DNA of 64,000 bases, from positions 9,672,001 through 9,736,000 of the forward strand of contig OV277857.1 in NCBI GenBank assembly GCA_922989275.2, in the 5' to 3' direction. This document shows positions 22,190 to 32,807 of the stretch, one piece after another. Made by a program: the position numbers and the translations under genes. The notes below the pieces were generated by a model that was given only the letters and a program-made list of their open reading frames with translations, did no database searches and was not told the origin of the DNA. Numbering within the stretch: the stretch's first letter is position 1; every line of letters begins with the position of its first letter. The stretch comes from Gari tellinella (taxonomy: Eukaryota > Mollusca > Bivalvia > Cardiida > Psammobiidae).

Positions 22190-22335
22190 TGACTTAGATC
22201 AGACGCTGCATAATGCGGCGTCTGATTCGAGTCTGCACTGTTTGCTAAAAGGAATTTATATCAAAGACAAAATGAAAAATAAAAGTTTTAGCGTAAACGC
22301 GTTTATAGGGAAAGAATAACGCCATCTCCACTGTA
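22190..22335 (-). mobile_element. Right part of a family A MITE joined to a core-1 variant
   Basis: GTGCTGACTTAGATCAGACGCTGCATAATGCGGCGTCTGAT...GCACTGTTTGC is followed by TTTTAGCGTAAACGCGTTTATAGGGAAAGAATAACG and ends CATCTCCACTGTA. The left terminus is missing. Confidence 0.65.
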
Positions 22336-22559
22336 ACACTGCTAGGAAACGGAACACTCAACCATTCCAGGGCGTACCCCACCCCTTTCCGAGCACACAC
22401 AACTTGGTTCAGTCAACTGACGTGTAATAGTAAATAGGCTCAAGACAATGGTTTTTTTGTTGTTTTTTCCTATTATATATAATTTGGTCGAAGGTCCAAG
22501 GCAAGAGCATAGTAACCAGAAAGTATTATGCGAATTTCCCTAATCCTCATGATTTTATG

Positions 22560-22762
22560 TGCTCACACACTGTTTGTCACTCGCCATCATGTTTCTGGGC
22601 CCAAATTGTCCAATATATGACTTTGAGAAAAATAGCAGACGACAATTTTAAGCAGTCGATATTGCAGCAGTGAACTGTTGGGCATAGTTGTCTTTTTTTA
22701 GCAAACGTTGTTGTAAAGAAGGAATCGTTGTTCAGAGGGCCGTTGTGGTAGAGGGAGCACTG
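22560..22762. mobile_element. Partial family G repeat
   Basis: GCAGACGACAATTTTAAGCAGTCGATATTGCAGCAGTGAA is followed by GTTGTAAAGAAGGAATCGTTGTTCAGAGGGCCGTTGTGGTAGAGGGAGCACTG. A family A MITE abuts its right end. Confidence 0.6.
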
Positions 22763-23012
22763 TACAGTGGAGAATCTGTTATTCTTTCCCGTTTAAACGC
22801 AAACGTACGCAAACGCAAAGCACTAAAACGTAGAAAAGAACAACTTTTTGACAATTCTGATAATTCTTGTTTATCTTGGTGGCAAACAGTTTGGAGCCTG
22901 ATCAGACGCCGGGTTACCCGGCGTCTGATCTGGCTCCAAACTGTTTGCACTGCAAATAATAGTTTTAGCGTAAACGCGTTTATTGGGAAAGAATAACAGA
23001 TTCTCCACTGTA
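22763..23012 (-). mobile_element. 250-bp palindromic MITE, family A
   Basis: A complete copy in minus orientation; perfect ends and hairpin tip GACGCCGGGTTACCCGGCGTC. Inserted next to the CACTGTA end of a family G repeat. Confidence 0.9.
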
Positions 23013-23328
23013 CGTACATGCGGAATTAGTGGCAATGGTCGGCAAATAAAGCAAATTTCACGTATTTTCTGATCAGTTTCTGTTGTTCAATTCACATGGA
23101 AACGGAAAACTATCATTTCATTTCCTAATTTACCTAGAACTCCGCACATATTTTAGCATAATGTAGTCATTCATATTCTAGTTCGACCTAGATACGTAGG
23201 AGTAAAGAAAACGTACCTAGTTTCTGTTTAAGCAATCTTTATCATCGGTAGTTCATTATACAGATTCATTTACTCTGTAACTTTGTTAATTTTATTGTCT
23301 TTCGTCTTTTGAGGGCCTCGTGTAAAAG

Positions 23329-23976
23329 TGACGTCGGCCGATGAGTAGTCTCGTGTAAAGTAAAGTCTTTACTGTTACAATTATAATTATAATGCAAAAC
23401 GCGCTACAAAATAATTAATATTGACGTTGCCCGATGAGTAGACTCGTGTTCAGTAAAGTCTTTACTGTTACAATTATAATTATAATGCAAAACGCGCTAC
23501 AAAATAATATATAGTGACGTTGCCCGATGAGTAGACTCGTGTAAAGTAAAGTCTTTACTGTTACAATTATAATTATAATGCAAAACGCGCTACAAAATAA
23601 TATATAGTGACGTTGCCCGATGAGTAGACTCGTGTTCAGTAAAGTCTTTACTGTTACAATTATAATTATAATGCAAAACGCGGTACAAAATAATATATAG
23701 TGACGTTGCCCGATGAGTAGACTCGTGTTCAGTAAAGTCTTTACTGTTACAATTATAATTATAATGCAAAACGCGCTACAAAATAATATATAGTGACGTT
23801 GCCCGATGAGTAGACTCGTGTAAAGTAAAGTCTTTACTGTTACAATTATAATTATAATGCAAAATGCGGTACAAAATAATATATAGTGACGTTGCCTGAT
23901 GAGTAGACTCGTGCAGTAAAGTCTTAACTGTTACAATTATAATTATAATGCAAAATGCGGTACAAAATAATATACA
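23329..23976 (+). repeat. 93-bp satellite, 7 copies
   Basis: TGACGT marks unit starts at 23329, 23422, 23515, 23608, 23701, 23794 and 23887, exactly 93 bp apart. Each unit holds CCGATGAGTAGACTCGTG, a CAGTAAAGTCTTTACTG-type palindrome, ACAATTATAATTATAATGC and AAAACGCGCTACAAAATAAT. Units differ mainly at GTGTAAAG versus GTGTTCAG and GCGCTAC versus GCGGTAC, and the two variants alternate. Confidence 0.95.
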
Positions 23977-24599
23977 GAAAATGAAAGTTTATTAAAAAAT
24001 ATTTGTTGATTTATTATAGATCTGATATAATTTACAAAGTTTGGAGCCTGATCAGGCTCAAAACTGTTCGCAGTGGGCATAATTGCTTTATTACACACGC
24101 CTTTACTGAGAAAGAATGGCGTATTCACTAATGTAAATGTTGGGATTAATTTGGAAGATTTGTTTGATATTAGGCTTATTATTTCCTGTAATACAGAGTT
24201 TCTATGTTTCGGAATTAGAACTGAGAGTAATAAAGAATTGATCGATTTTCTGTCTTTGGAATTATTATATGCGTATACCATCTCTTCAATATAGCATGCT
24301 CCCACCTAATATAGTACAACATAGAAAACACATTCTGATCTTCGTTAACTCTTTGTATATTCTAACGGTGAAATCATCTTTACCTTTGCAAACAGTTTTG
24401 ATCCAAATGAGACGCCGCATCAGGACCCAAACTATTTGACATTCTGATCTTATTTGGAAACTAAATTTCAGAAAATTCTTCTGTAACACCAGAAGCAGAC
24501 GACAATTGTTGCAGGCGACATTTGTTGCGGATGCCATGATTTCTTAACGTTCAAAGAGTTTATTTCTGATATGATGAGTCACCATTTACTTTCAAAGTT

Positions 24600-25075
24600 C
24601 ATTAACCCACTACCCAATAAATGCGCCTTTTACGCCTCTATTTTATTCCTGCACTGAGGAAATTATACAGTCACGAAAATGTACTATTAGAAATATTTTC
24701 TTTCTATATCTTAGTAGAGGATAACTAAAATTAGGTTGAAAGTCAAGCAGAATGCGCATTGAGACGAATTCTGCTTTACTTACAACATACTTTATTTGGT
24801 ACTACAGTGGAGAATCTGTTATTCTTTCCCGTTTAAACGCTAACGTACGCAAACGCAAAGCGCTAAAACGTAGAAAATAACAACTTTTGGACAATTCTGA
24901 TATTTCATGTTTATCTTGGTGGCAAACAGTTTGGAGCCTGATCAGACGCCGGGTTACCCGGCGTCTGATCTGGCTCCAAACTGTTTGCATTGGAAATAAT
25001 AGGTTTGACGTAAACGCGTTTATTGGGAAAGAATAACGTTTTCTCCACTGTAGAAACAGGTTAACTCATTTATGA
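24600..25075. mobile_element. Family D MITE interrupted by a family A MITE
   Basis: The left part (24605-24802) reads CCCAATAAATGCGCCTTTTACGCC through TTAGGTTGAAAGTCAAGCAGAATGCGC to ACTTTATTTGGTAC. The right remnant GAAACAGGTTAAC resumes at 25053. The family A element at 24803-25052 sits between them. Some of the right arm has been lost. Confidence 0.6.
24803..25052 (-). mobile_element. 250-bp palindromic MITE, family A (nested)
   Basis: A complete copy with ends TACAGTGGAGAATCTG and TTTTCTCCACTGTA, lying inside family D sequence. It is therefore younger than its host repeat. Confidence 0.9.
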
Positions 25076-25187
25076 TTGGATATTGCACGGACCTCTCCCT
25101 ATTTGTTTAATACAAGATTTCCATTTAAAGTTTCTAGGGCCAGTGAGCTAAGGTAGATCTAAATTCTTCTTTACTTTCATTCTATCC

Positions 25188-25350
25188 AGGCCCCAAGCTT
25201 ATAAAACTTTTAAGTTGCGTCTGAGATCGTTCTAAAGCATTTGATTGGTCAGATTTGAGCTTTTACCCAGCAGACGCTCAAATCTAACCAATCAAATACT
25301 TGAGAGCAATCTCAGACTCAGCTACAAAGCTTTATAAAATTGGTACCCTG
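25188..25350. mobile_element. Palindromic MITE, family H (TTATAAA ends)
   Basis: The left end is AGGCCCCAAGCTTATAAAAC; the right, inverted, is AGGGTACCAATTTTATAAAGC. Inner arms CTAAAGCATTTGATTGGTCAGATTTGAGC and GCTCAAATCTAACCAATCAAATACTTGAG pair. Related copies lie at 33888-34010 and 34452-34605. Confidence 0.75.
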
Positions 25351-25687
25351 TGCTGTCAAACTGTAGTTGACTAAACCAATGATTTGTCTTTTCAGTTGTA
25401 GAAATATCGACGTTTATATTTTCCTATTATGCATCCCAGATAGCATTATTTATAATGCCTTCTGTTTCTTTTCATGTCCAATCCACATTTAGATATCTAG
25501 TGAGTTATATCCGGAAACAACGTGTTTAATATAAATTTCATTATTTCCAGTAAATGAGGTAGCTATGACTTTCGAAATTAGAACTGACGGTTATTGGGAA
25601 ATGAACGATTTTCTGTCCTTTGACTTATTAAACACATACACAATCCCTTCATTGTAGCGCACCATTCTCTAATATATAGAATTGATA

Positions 25688-26031
25688 TACAGGGCTCCCT
25701 CTCTACAACGACACCAAACGGGAGAAACAGATTGTGTGTGTTGTTCGGATGGAGTCGTTATAGGGAGGGAAAATAAAGACTTGGCTTCAATTTGCAAACA
25801 GCTTGAATCAAGATCAGACGCCGCGTTACGCGGCGTCTGTTCTGGATTCAAGCTGTTTGTCTGTCGTCATTATATTTATTCTATTCAATTTTATCAAAAT
25901 GTCAATTTTTATATAACTTTGAGAAAGAAATAGCAGACGATACTGCAGCAGTAAAAGCGTGGGAACTGAGACAAGGGTCGTTATATGGAGCGAGTCGTTG
26001 TTGGGAGGTCCGTTGTAGTCGAGATTCTGTA
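25688..26031 (+). mobile_element. 344-bp family G MITE-like element
   Basis: It begins TACAGGGCTCCCTCTCTACAACGACACC and ends CCGTTGTAGTCGAGATTCTGTA. Hairpin core 1 sits off-centre at about 25793-25862, with a perfect GACGCCGCGTTACGCGGCGTC tip. A GCAGACGATACTGCAGCAGTAAAAGCG segment lies to its right. TA at both ends. Confidence 0.75.
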
Positions 26032-26094
26032 TACCGAGTTCAATATAAAGCAAAACCCATAGTGCCCATTTCTGTGAGAAAATATAACCTGAGT

Positions 26095-26162
26095 GTCAAA
26101 CAGTTTCGGTCAAGATGAGACGCCGAATTACTCGGCGTCTCATCTAGATCCAAACTGTTTGC
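26095..26162. repeat. Solo hairpin core 1 with a compensated stem pair
   Basis: The stem reads AAGATGAGACGCCGA...TCGGCGTCTCATCT. Elsewhere the same positions are GATCAGACG...CGTCTGATC, so the C-to-G change on the left is matched by G-to-C on the right. Confidence 0.8.
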
Positions 26163-27089
26163 AGCATTGACCACAAATTCGTCTTTAGGATGCACAAGGT
26201 TAAAAAAGACGGAGCAAAAAACTCCACGGGATAGTTACTTTTAAATGACAGCTTCGTAGTAAGATAGAGCTTAAGAAAATCTAGATAGAAACCATTTCCA
26301 AGAAAATATTGACCGTGATGCCGTTTTCACCATTTACTAGCTGTGTCCACCAGTAACATACGTGTCTGTTATTTGCCAGATAACCAGTGCACGTTTTCTA
26401 TGAGATTGAGTCAATAATATATTCTCATAAATAACACATACCACAATTTACAACATAAGGAAATATTTCCAAGAAAATATTGACCGTGATGCCGTTTTCA
26501 TTATTTGATAGCTGTGTCCACCAGTAAGAGACTTGTCATTTATTTGCCAGATAACCAGGACACGTTTTCTATAAGATTGAGTCAATAATATCTTCACATA
26601 AACAACACCGATTTCGCTGTTATACAGATGCAAGAAAATGCACCACAAGAAATATCGTTTATATATACTATAGCAGATGGTGGCTTGAGGCAGGCTGAAA
26701 GTGAAGCAGAATGCGCCTAAATTCAACCTACCTGAAGTGGTCACCAGTCTTCAAAACTAGATACAGGCTATTAGTGGGTAGGGGGTAAGATTAGGATGAT
26801 AGAAAATTAGAATGTTCCTTCTCTCAATCTGTAGTAGCTCTTTATTTTCATACGATGATATTTCAGAAAAACCCACAAAAAGTACATGTTTGCAGTTAAA
26901 ATTTGTTAATCTAAAGCCAAATATCTCGATAAACCAAAGTTTTTATTTGGTCCCGGATTCCACCCCAATTTGTTTTACTATGTAAATCAACCATCTGCTT
27001 AGTTCAAAGGTCATTTGTCTAAAGTTACCGTAAGTCCAAAATGTTATTTAGTGCCAGATAACATTTACCTTTCAACTGATTTGTTTGTA

Positions 27090-27216
27090 TACGGAAGCCG
27101 GATAGTGCCTACTTGAAATTTCAAGATACTATCTGGAATTTTCAAGATAATGATTTAAATTTTCAAGATTCAAAAATAAATTACAATTATTCAAGCGGCA
27201 CTATCCGGCTTCCGTA
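27090..27216. mobile_element. 127-bp MITE, family I, copy 1
   Basis: Ends TACGGAAGCCGGATAGTGCC and GGCACTATCCGGCTTCCGTA are exact complements over about 20 bp. The interior has three TTTTCAAGAT repeats. TA at both ends. Confidence 0.85.
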
Positions 27217-27886
27217 ACACGTCTATTGCATTAAAATTTGTCCAAGAAAATATTGACCGTTAAGCCGTTTGCATCATTTTGCTAGCTGGGTCCACCAGTA
27301 ACATATATGTCATTTATTTGCCAGATAACCAGGCTACGTTTTCTATGAGATGGAGTCAATATCTTCACATAAACAACAAATAACACAAGTAACAACATGT
27401 GGTCTAAGTACCGTAGCAACACCAGTTTCGCTATTATGAATATACCAGAATATATTACCAACACCATAAAATATATTTCTATATCCTAGCAGATGGTGGC
27501 TTGAAGCCTTAAGGCGCATTCTGCTTTACTTTCAACCTGCTTTAAGTGGTCACCAGTCTTCAAAACTAGAAAAAGGCTATGGGGGAAATGGGTTAGATAA
27601 GAATAATAAAAAATTAGAAAGTTCCTGCTCTCCGTCTGTTAAAAAAGAGAACAACAAATTTTACAATATTTCAGAACAAAATGTACATGTATGCAATTCA
27701 AACTTTTAAAATCTAAATCCAAATTTCTCTATAAACCAAAGTTTTTATTGGTCCCAGATTCCACCAAAATGTTTTTCCTATGTAAACCAATCGTCTGCTT
27801 AATTCAAATTTCATTTATCTTAAGTTTCCGTGAATCAAAATTTTATTTAATCCCAGATAACATTTACCTTTGAACTGATTTGTTTA

Positions 27887-28013
27887 TACGGAAGCCGGAT
27901 AGTGCCTACTTGAATTTTCAAGATACCATCTTGAATTTTCATGATAATAACTTAATGTTCAAGATTCAAAAATAAAATACAATTATTAAAGTGGTACTAT
28001 CCGGCTTCCGTAA
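27887..28013. mobile_element. 127-bp MITE, family I, copy 2
   Basis: Same ends and length as the copy at 27090, with matching flanks. It was copied with the surrounding segmental duplication and is not an independent insertion. Confidence 0.85.
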
Positions 28014-28429
28014 TGCATCTTATGTATTTCATTTGGTCAACTTTGAATCAGATCCATAGTATGGTATGGCTAAAGGATTGGTAGATGGAACTACGTGTAT
28101 TTCTGAGACAATATTGACCATTAAGCCGTTTTTATTATTTGCTAGCAGTGTCCACCAGTAACAGACATGTCAGTTATTTGCGAGATAACCAAGGCACGTA
28201 TTCTATGAGATTGAGTCAATAATATCTTCACATAAACAACAAATACCACAAGTAGCATGTGGTCTAAGTACTGTAACAACGCTAGATCCGCTATTATAGA
28301 GATAGTAGAATATGCACCATAACAATTTTTTTTATATCCATGGTGGCTTGAAGCAAACTGAGTTTTAAGCAGAATGCACCTTAAGGCTATAGGTGGCCAC
28401 GTGTCTTTAAAACTAGAAGGGGCGTTTGA

Positions 28430-28640
28430 TTTGGGTTCCAACTGTTTGTGTTGATTCTTCTGTAAAAATGTCCAATACGTAATAATGAGAAAAACAGCAG
28501 ACGACAATTTTAAGCAGACGATATTGCAGCAGTGAAATTGTTACACATAATTGTCTTGTTTAGGAAAACAGCGGCAAGCATTGTTGTTCGGAAGGAATCG
28601 TTGTTCGGAGAGAGCGTGTTGTAGGAAGGGAGCACTGTAT
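28430..28640. mobile_element. Partial family G repeat
   Basis: It holds TCTTCTGTAAAAATGTCCAATACG, AGCAGACGACAATTTTAAGCAGACGATATTGCAGCAGTGAAA and the right end GTTGTAGGAAGGGAGCACTGTA. The left half is absent. A short inverted fragment (ACAATGCTCCCTCCCTACAACGG) lies at about 28739. Confidence 0.65.
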
Positions 28641-28872
28641 TTCCTGATTATGGTATTGCCGCTGTCTAGAACATTTGAATACAAGATGAACCAGTTTCAC
28701 GGTTCCGCTAATTTAGCCGTGACCCCATGATTGGAAATACAATGCTCCCTCCCTACAACGGCCCTCTGAATAACGATAAAATAAGGTCACAGCTCAAATT
28801 CTAAACCTCATGAGTATTAGTTACTCTCTCCACTGTATAGTGGGAGATTTATAAATAAAAGCATTTATCCAT

Positions 28873-29073
28873 TACAGTCAAAACTCGATACTTCGAACTC
28901 GCGTTAGTTCGAACATGCCCATATTTCAAAGTTAAAACGTACCTTAACCACGTTTTAACTTTGTAATACAAGTATGTTCGACTTAAGCGAGATCGATTTA
29001 TCGAAATTTAACTTATGAAATACTAGTATCGTCGATTTTCAAAGCGATTTCGAAGTGTCGAGTTTCGACTGTA
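28873..29073. mobile_element. 201-bp MITE, family F
   Basis: The ends are TACAGTCAAAACTCGATACTTCGAA and CTTCGAAGTGTCGAGTTTCGACTGTA. The interior pairs TTTCAAAGTTAAAACG with CGTTTTAACTTTGTAATACA. TA at both ends. A second complete copy is at 62997-63193. Confidence 0.85.
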
Positions 29074-30021
29074 GTTTATTTTCTCACAATTTCATGATAT
29101 TATATTTAGGTGTGATATGTTGTATTTGCATATTTATACTGAAACCATATCCACGGGATGAGAGATATTGCAAATGGTATAGACCCAATGTTTTACCCTT
29201 TGAAATATGGTCGCCCACAAACGCGCCATTTTTTAACAGTATATACCTGTGAAGAGTGCAAGTGTCCTATTTAAACATTGTAAACAAAGACCAGAGGACT
29301 CTAACAAGTGTCAACGCTTTCAATCATTTTGCAATTTAAATGTATTGCAACCAGCCACTGAATATTCAAAAGTTGACTTGGTTAAATTGGAAACTGAGAC
29401 TGTCCATTTGAAGTTTCAGAAGCATTTAGCGTTAAAACGCTGATGCCAATAGAGTATTCTTACATTTCAATGTTCGAATTCTTTTTCCACAAGATGTGGC
29501 ATAAACACGGTCGGTATGATTCAATTAGATATAGCATTACAATCAGCCAATATATAATTAAGTTTTCTGTCGGGAACAACAATGTTGCCTTATAACGTCC
29601 AAGCAAAGAAAAACCACCCACAAATGTAGTGTTTAAAGCAGGTGGTAGCCAGAAAGGAAGATGGAAATAAAGCAGAAACCCCTTTAATTGACTGCCACCC
29701 GGTTTTAAAGGGACTCGCAACCGGATGGTGTACTTGTCAAAATAAAATAAAATACTGAAATAAAAGCAAATTTGTGGCATTATTTGGCTTCTGACATTAA
29801 AAAAATATGATCAGTCCAAAAAAAGTCTCAAGAATCGTCACCGAATCTTAGATTTTTAGATATTTTCCATCGTTTTTCTATACCGACTAGTAGACGGTAT
29901 AGTTGTTGTTGTTGCTTCTCTACACGGGCTCAGACATAAACACGAGCCGAATTACGAAGTTGTATGCACTTTCGATCGCTACACATTGAAATACGTTAAA
30001 TCGATCCGAGATAAACGGATA
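29074..30021. other. Unassigned sequence with a weak core-2 hairpin
   Basis: Short frames at 29055-29443 carry no domain. At about 29625-29715, TTTAAAGCAGGTGGTAGCC...AATAAAGCAGAAACCCC pairs loosely with GGGTTTT-type sequence to its right, a distant relative of the family C/D core. Confidence 0.4.
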
Positions 30022-30110
30022 GTTCCGTGGTCCATTGGTCTAAGCGGTTTCCCCTATTTTGCCTTCTGTCCGCCAATGCCGGGCCCCGGGTTCGAATCCC
30101 ACCAGAGACC
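30022..30110 (+). repeat. tRNA-like SINE head or tRNA pseudogene
   Basis: Box A TGGTCCATTGG (30028-30038) and box B GGTTCGAATCC (30089-30099) are both good matches to RNA polymerase III internal promoters. A T-run follows at 30115. The 5' and 3' ends do not pair as an acceptor stem, so this is not a functional tRNA. Confidence 0.6.
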
Positions 30111-30311
30111 AATAATTTTTTTTTATTGAAATACATTTTTTTAAACAGAATTTCTTATCCTAAACTAATTCTTTACCATTTATATAAGCGTTTGACACAT
30201 ATTTACAAATTACTATTTTTAATGCACCATCTGGTTGCGAGTCGCTTTAAAGCATTATTCTGCTTTAAAAGTCGAACTTTTTTTAATGGACGTAATTGTG
30301 GAATTGTACTG

Positions 30312-30686
30312 TACTGTGCTCCCTCTCTATAACAACATTCAATGGAAGACGAAGATTGTGTATGTTGTTCGGACGGGGTTGTTATAGGGAGGGACATTTA
30401 AGAACTGGCTTACATTTGCAAACAGCTTGAATCCATTTCAGACGCCGCGTTACGCGGCGTCTGATCTGGATTCAAACTGTTAGCCACTCCTCGCCATTGT
30501 GTTTCTTCTGTCAAAATGTTCACTAATATATAATTTTGAGAAAAACAGCAGACGAAAATTTTAAGCAGACGATATTGCAGCAGTGAAAGCGTTAGACATA
30601 ATTGTCTTGTTTGTGGAACAGTGGCAAGCACCGTTGTAAAGAGGGAGTCGTTGTTGGTAGGGTCGTTGTAGGGAGGGAGACCTGTA
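30312..30686 (+). mobile_element. 375-bp family G element
   Basis: From TACTGTGCTCCCTCTCTATAACAAC to GGTCGTTGTAGGGAGGGAGACCTGTA. The core-1 hairpin near 30415-30482 has a perfect GACGCCGCGTTACGCGGCGTC tip. Same layout as 25688-26031. Confidence 0.75.
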
Positions 30687-31035
30687 CCATGATGTAGCTA
30701 GACGGATGGAGTTTCTTGAATTAATTCACTAGTAATTCATATGAAAATGAAGAGCTACTACCAACTAGCAACCAGGACCATTTCTATACGAACTAATTCA
30801 GTTATATCGTGCAAACAGCTGTGGAGTCGCCGCCATGGAAAGCTCAGGTTCGAGAATATGACCCTAAACACGAACTTGGCAAATAATGATTGTTTGCTCT
30901 TCGAGGAAATACTTGCCGTAATGAAAAAACAAGAAATGGCAGAGCACGCATGTGTGAGTATATGGGGACTAGAGTCACGAGAGTAATACAGTAAACTACT
31001 ATATTACTACCTCTAAATAGATGGCTGAATGATTG
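30687..31035. other. Unassigned sequence
   Basis: An 81-codon plus-strand frame (30741-30986) has no recognisable motif. Nothing else is seen. Confidence 0.35.
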
Positions 31036-31365
31036 TACAAAGTTCCCTCTTTACAATGGCCCTCCCAACAACTAACCCCTCCTTACAACTACCCTTGCCA
31101 CAGTTCCCTAAACAAGACAAATATGTCTTACGCTTTTTTGCTGCAATATCATATGCTTAAAATTGTCGTCTACTGTTTATTTTCCTAAAAGCTACATATT
31201 AGTGGACATTTTGATAGAATTAATATGACGAGTGACAAACAATCTGGATTCAAGCTGTTTACAAATGTTAGTCTTAATGTTCCCTCTCTTAAACGACTCA
31301 CTCCGAACAACACACACAATCTGTGACTTCCTCTGGGTGTCGTTGTAGAGAGGGAGCGCTGTGTA
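31036..31365 (-). mobile_element. Family G element, inverted and eroded
   Basis: It reads TACAAAGTTCCCTCTTTACAATGGCCC at the left and GTCGTTGTAGAGAGGGAGCGCTGTGTA at the right, with CTGCAATATC...AAAATTGTCGTCTACTG in between, in reverse order to the copy at 25688. Only one arm of core 1 (AATCTGGATTCAAGCTGTTT) remains. Confidence 0.7.
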
Positions 31366-31492
31366 TATGACAGATGGGAAATTAAAGCAATGTGAATCTA
31401 AAACAGAAACTGTCTATTTGCTTTAAACAGACACCTGCCTTAAATACCTAATAATTACATAGAATATGTCGTAATAGAGAGGTTTTGTTGTA
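31366..31492. mobile_element. Right part of a family C MITE
   Basis: TTAAAGCAATGTGAATCTAAAACAGAAACTG...CTTTAAACAGACACCTGCC, then GTCGTAATAGAGAGGTTTTGTTGTA. The left terminus is lost. Confidence 0.6.
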
Positions 31493-31575
31493 TCTGGGTG
31501 GAAGGGCTGAGCAGTGATATAGACAGGCGCTCTAAGAATATAGACTAAAAACTTATTTTAAGACAGACTTTCCTA

Positions 31576-31800
31576 TTTTCTTGTGACCGTTTTACATTTA
31601 TTTATCAGAGACGCTGAGACCGGGTATTGGCGCTATGTAGATTGGGAATTAATGTCGTTAATTGTCAGGTTTTATCCGGTTATTGCAGTATTTTAATCAG
31701 CGTAGACTAGAATATCCTCGCAGTATTGATTCCAGCAGATTTGTTGCTAATTTGTAGACAAAGAAAGTACCTATGTCAAATCATAATTACACAGTAGCTA
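31576..31800 (+). repeat. Direct repeat of ~230 bp, copy 1
   Basis: GTGACCGTTTTACAT ... GTCGTTAATTGTCAGGTTTTATCCGGTTATTGCAGT ... AGAATATCCTCGCAGTATTGATTCCAGCAG matches 32808-33044 in the same orientation over its whole length. I do not know what it is. Confidence 0.85.
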
Positions 31801-32010
31801 CAAGATAGGCTTTGAGACATCCGTATTCACGGCTGCCTTTTCTCCGGATTTTACCGAACTGTTTGGAATTTCATAATTTCTCCAGACCTACGAACTTTTT
31901 ACGAAATCTTTGCACTTCTGCTATTTCTTTTAAAATTTGGAATTTAATTTTTTTTTAAAAAAGATGGGATTTTTATGCCTTTTTTCAATTAGGAAATATT
32001 GATATGGGTG

Positions 32011-32076
32011 TAAAACAGTTAGATCCAGAGCAGACGCCGCGTAAGGTGGCGTCTGATCTGGATCCAAATTGTTTTC
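32011..32076. repeat. Solo hairpin core 1
   Basis: AAAACAGTTAGATCCAGAGCAGACGCCGCG and its near complement; tip slightly mismatched (GTAAGGTGGC). Confidence 0.7.
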
Positions 32077-32149
32077 ATAATTAGGTTAACTAGTGTTATA
32101 GAAAATTTCAAAATATTCTAAAAACGACAGTTTGACCTTAAATTGCACA

Positions 32150-32386
32150 CTACGCCCTTACTCCATAAATACGCCATTAATTTATTCATTCACTGAAAAA
32201 AATTCATCTTGATACAGTCATGATTACGTACCATGATACAGATTTATCCATATCAATATTCGTTATATCAGATGGTAGTATAAAGCAGACTGAAAGTAAA
32301 GCATAATGCGACTTAAGTCACATTCTGCTCTACTTTCTGTCTGCTTTAAGTTTCCAACTGTCTTCAAATCTAGAAACAGGCTATGT
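32150..32386. mobile_element. Family D MITE
   Basis: CGCCCTTACTCCATAAATACGCC at the left; a core hairpin AAAGCAGACTGAAAGTAAAGCATAATGCGACTTAAG with its complement; CTTCAAATCTAGAAACAGGCTATG at the right. The terminal TTAACCC bases are eroded. Confidence 0.7.
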
Positions 32387-32406
32387 AATGGTATTTTGAA
32401 CCAACA

Positions 32407-32649
32407 TACAGCACAGAAGACTATTACTATTTCCCATTTTAAACGCAAACGCATTCCAATGAAATGTAGAAAATTACTACTTTTTTGACAATTCTGATTA
32501 ATAATTTTTTATCTGAGTGGCTAACAGTTTGGAGCCTTTATCAGAAGCCGGGTTACCTGGCGTCTGATCTGGTTCCAAACTATTGCAATGTAAATAATAG
32601 TTTAATTGTAAACGCGTTTATTAGGAAAGAATAGTGTCTTAGCCACTGT
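32407..32649 (-). mobile_element. Degenerate family A MITE
   Basis: TTTCCCATTTTAAACGCAAACGCATT and GCGTTTATTAGGAAAGAATAGTG...GCCACTGTA arms flank a core with mismatches (CTTTATCAGAAGCCGGGTTACCTGGCGTC). Older than the perfect copies. Confidence 0.65.
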
Positions 32650-32807
32650 AACGCTAACAGAATACAATAAAATGCTAGTGAAAATCAGTTACTCCGGGCC
32701 TGGTCAAGTTGCAAACTGTTTGCAGCGAAAACCAATGATTTAGAATTATAAACACGTTTAGTGGGACATAATAATGTCTCCCATCTGCACTCAGATATAC
32801 TCACCTA

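Larger units (their letters stand above)
26287..28410 (+). repeat. Segmental tandem duplication, units of ~770-860 bp
   Basis: The anchor AATATTGACCGT(G/T)A(T/A)GCCGTTTT occurs at 26307, 26476, 27248 and 28109. It is each time followed by a (C/T)CACCAGTAACA...TTATTTGCCAGATAACCA segment and CTATGAGATTGAGTCAATA. Units two and three are nearly complete and carry a remnant of family D plus a 127-bp MITE at the same place. The outer copies are partial. No gene is recognisable; frames repeat with the units. Confidence 0.85.

Noticed and set aside
23329..23976. CCGATGAG...CTCG in each 93-bp unit (CTGATGAG in the last) resembles the hammerhead ribozyme core.
   Set aside because: After the putative stem II there is GTG(T), not the required GAAA, and no matching stem III with a GUH cleavage site is evident. 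The similarity is probably coincidental.
18343..25052. Repeated ~88-codon frames (with FPINAFTLKLLFAVQTVWSQ) that recur in several places.
   Set aside because: They are translations of the family A MITE; the shared peptide is the shared palindrome.
30022..30110. Possible functional tRNA gene.
   Set aside because: Boxes A and B are good but the acceptor ends do not pair, so it is a SINE head or pseudogene.
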